Positions 6,280 to 7,575 of a stretch of 7,575 bases of DNA are shown piece after piece. The notes beneath the pieces were generated by a model. The model was not told where the DNA came from, ran no database searches, and saw only the letters and a program-made list of their open reading frames with translations. The translations under genes and the position numbers were made by a program. The stretch is from Pseudomonadota bacterium. Its GTDB lineage: Bacteria > Hydrothermota > 32-111 > QNBC01. The stretch lies in contig JAACEC010000070.1 in assembly GCA_011682715.1 (NCBI GenBank), positions 1-7,575 on the forward strand, given 5' to 3'. Each line of letters starts with the position of its first letter. The stretch's first letter is position 1.

Positions 6280-7575
6280 TTATAAACCAAAAATATCGAA
6301 CAATCCTTTTCCTATTCTGACCGTAGGCAATTTTTTAATATGCAAATTAGCGTCTATTCGATAATCACTTGCAAATGTTTGATAATTTATGGATAATTCC
6401 CAGCAATGAAGATCTCTTATAAGCGAGACCTGCTGATTCACTATATTACCCGTCACGAGATTAATTCTTCCGGAATAATCGACACTCCAACCGTCTGTTA
6501 TATTTCCGTTAACGTGGAAATTAACGGCATTTGTATAGGCTCCGTGAAAATTGTTCCCTATATTGTAAATTGCGGAAAGTGCCATGGAATTATCGAAAAA
6601 CGGAAATTTGACCGTTCCGTTTACCGTTATGTTATAGCCGGAAAACGACATACTATACGGATTCCATTTTGTGTTTGCTCTGAGGGAAAGCCCCTTCGCC
6701 AAATCCGTTTGAGCATCCATGTTTATATCGGAAAACAATTTGTTAGTAAAAGAATAGGAAGAAGAGAGATTCACGTTAAGAAGCCTCACTACGCCCCCTT
6801 TCTTCAACTTGGCTTCGAAAGTGTTATTTAACCCTATTCCCACAGGTCCGAAATATGCCGTATCGTTATTTACATACGAATTGTAATATGATAAATTCAA
6901 CGTTGGGGTTACGGTGTGCCTAATCTTTTTCACATTGAGAAAGGGACGTTTCGAAAAGCCGTAAATATTGGTATAAAGTCCGACACTGTTATGTAAAAGA
7001 ACGTTCTGAACGGATGTTGTATCTCTAAAATAGGAATAATTGCTCCCAAAATTATGGTTCAGCTTAATATACCTAAAGAGTTTTACATTCGAGGCAAGGG
7101 AAATATTCGTAGCATTTATGATTTTATGGGACAGCGTATCATAAGAATTACCAAAATTATTGCTAAAGCTAAAATATGTCCCACCGTACCAGCCATTTTG
7201 AGAAGGGAACAGATTGTACGATGGAAAAGAGATCGAAATCGAAGGGAATTTATTGTTGAACTCATTGGTGGCGAGGTTTTTACGATTCTCCATAACGATG
7301 TTTGTATTGACCTTCCATAATCGCTTTGTAAAAGAGAGATAAGAATATATCTCCTTATCGAGGATAACCAGTGTCGTATCATTATAATCCTGAACTACAC
7401 TATTATCCGAATAAAGGTTTCCCTTTAAAATCAAATTCCCGTCACCGAGGAGAGTCTCGGTATGTTGCATGTCAACTTTCCAACGGGTATTCCCGGATAA
7501 CTCGTTAATATACGAAAAATTAACATCTCCTTTAATAATCGGTTTTAGCAGGTATTCATAATTGATTATCCCTTC
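6280..7575 (-). CDS. lptD: LptD-like LPS-assembly outer-membrane protein, C-terminal part (partial)
   Basis: This is the last 431 codons of a gene that runs off the right edge of the window. The frame stays open from the edge to the TAA at 6282-6280, so the ATG at 7470 is internal and not the start. LptD is the outer-membrane beta-barrel that, with LptE, inserts lipopolysaccharide into the outer leaflet. The visible part consists of repeated alternating hydrophobic/polar strands rich in N, S, Y and F, as in a barrel. Two family-like motifs are visible: IRHTVTPT (coding positions 6924-6901), where LptD barrels usually have an R-H-x-x-x-P signature, and RDLHCWE (6417-6397), which sits where E. 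coli LptD has its C-terminal Cys pair followed by W. Only one Cys is present here and no other Cys occurs in the fragment. The protein ends in GLFDIFGL. The N-terminal OstA/jellyroll domain would lie outside the window. It is upstream of the Bat genes in the same direction but separated by a promoter, so it is probably a separate transcription unit. A divergent LptD paralogue is the main alternative. Confidence 0.8.
   Translation of the reverse strand, partial: EGIINYEYLLKPIIKGDVNFSYINELSGNTRWKVDMQHTETLLGDGNLILKGNLYSDNSVVQDYNDTTLVILDKEIYSYLSFTKRLWKVNTNIVMENRKNLATNEFNNKFPSISISFPSYNLFPSQNGWYGGTYFSFSNNFGNSYDTLSHKIINATNISLASNVKLFRYIKLNHNFGSNYSYFRDTTSVQNVLLHNSVGLYTNIYGFSKRPFLNVKKIRHTVTPTLNLSYYNSYVNNDTAYFGPVGIGLNNTFEAKLKKGGVVRLLNVNLSSSYSFTNKLFSDINMDAQTDLAKGLSLRANTKWNPYSMSFSGYNITVNGTVKFPFFDNSMALSAIYNIGNNFHGAYTNAVNFHVNGNITDGWSVDYSGRINLVTGNIVNQQVSLIRDLHCWELSINYQTFASDYRIDANLHIKKLPTVRIGKGLFDIFGL

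Noticed and set aside
6406..6831. 141-codon plus-strand open frame
   Set aside because: It lies wholly antisense to the LptD-like barrel, whose conserved motifs (RDLHCWE) fall in the same stretch; the translated peptide has no recognisable domain.
7054..7382. Open frames on plus (7054-7320) and in another minus frame (7116-7382)
   Set aside because: Both overlap the barrel-coding frame, which has continuous strand-like pattern; these peptides show no family features.

Overview
The window holds most of one Bat (Bacteroides aerotolerance-type) gene cluster. Every convincing gene is on the minus strand, so the biology reads from high to low coordinates. In that order it contains: the C-terminal part of an LptD-like outer-membrane protein (7575-6280, N-terminus outside the window); a 75-nt gap with a sigma70-like promoter; a MoxR-type AAA+ ATPase (6204-5227); a DUF58 protein with a von Willebrand A (vWA) fold (5225-4353); a single-pass membrane protein related to BatD/DUF4381 (4351-3440); batA (3459-2479); batB, broken by a frameshift (2478-1487); batC, a TPR protein with a K/N/Q-rich tail (1490-804); and the first 270 codons of batD (810-1, C-terminus outside the window). 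There is no RNA gene, mobile element or CRISPR array that I can support.

The host is a diderm (Gram-negative) bacterium, because it has an LPS-transport barrel, Sec signal peptides and periplasmic proteins. DNA is AT-rich. The order MoxR - DUF58 - small membrane protein - BatA - BatB - TPR protein - BatD, and an LptD with a C-terminal LHCWE motif, resemble members of the Fibrobacteres-Chlorobi-Bacteroidetes (FCB) group and allied candidate phyla. The promoter before moxR looks like a standard TTGACA/TATAAT type rather than the Bacteroidetes TTG/TAnnTTTG type, which argues mildly against Bacteroidetes proper. The taxon remains an inference.

The Bat genes are packed as one translationally coupled unit. 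Junctions range from a 1-nt gap to a 20-nt overlap, including ATGA and ATGGTAA overlaps. The likely arrangement is a cytoplasmic MoxR ATPase and DUF58 protein working with membrane-anchored vWA proteins (BatA, BatB), whose partners BatC, BatD and the BatD-like protein sit in the periplasm or inner membrane. The biochemical job of Bat systems is not settled. Aerotolerance, envelope stress resistance and chaperone-like maturation of other proteins have been proposed.

The main anomaly is in batB. Its two halves are clear but lie in different frames, and the conserved beta-strand expected at the junction (aligned to VAF in BatA) is missing. This looks like a small deletion of about 7 or 10 nt, or an assembly fault, rather than a base-calling slip alone.
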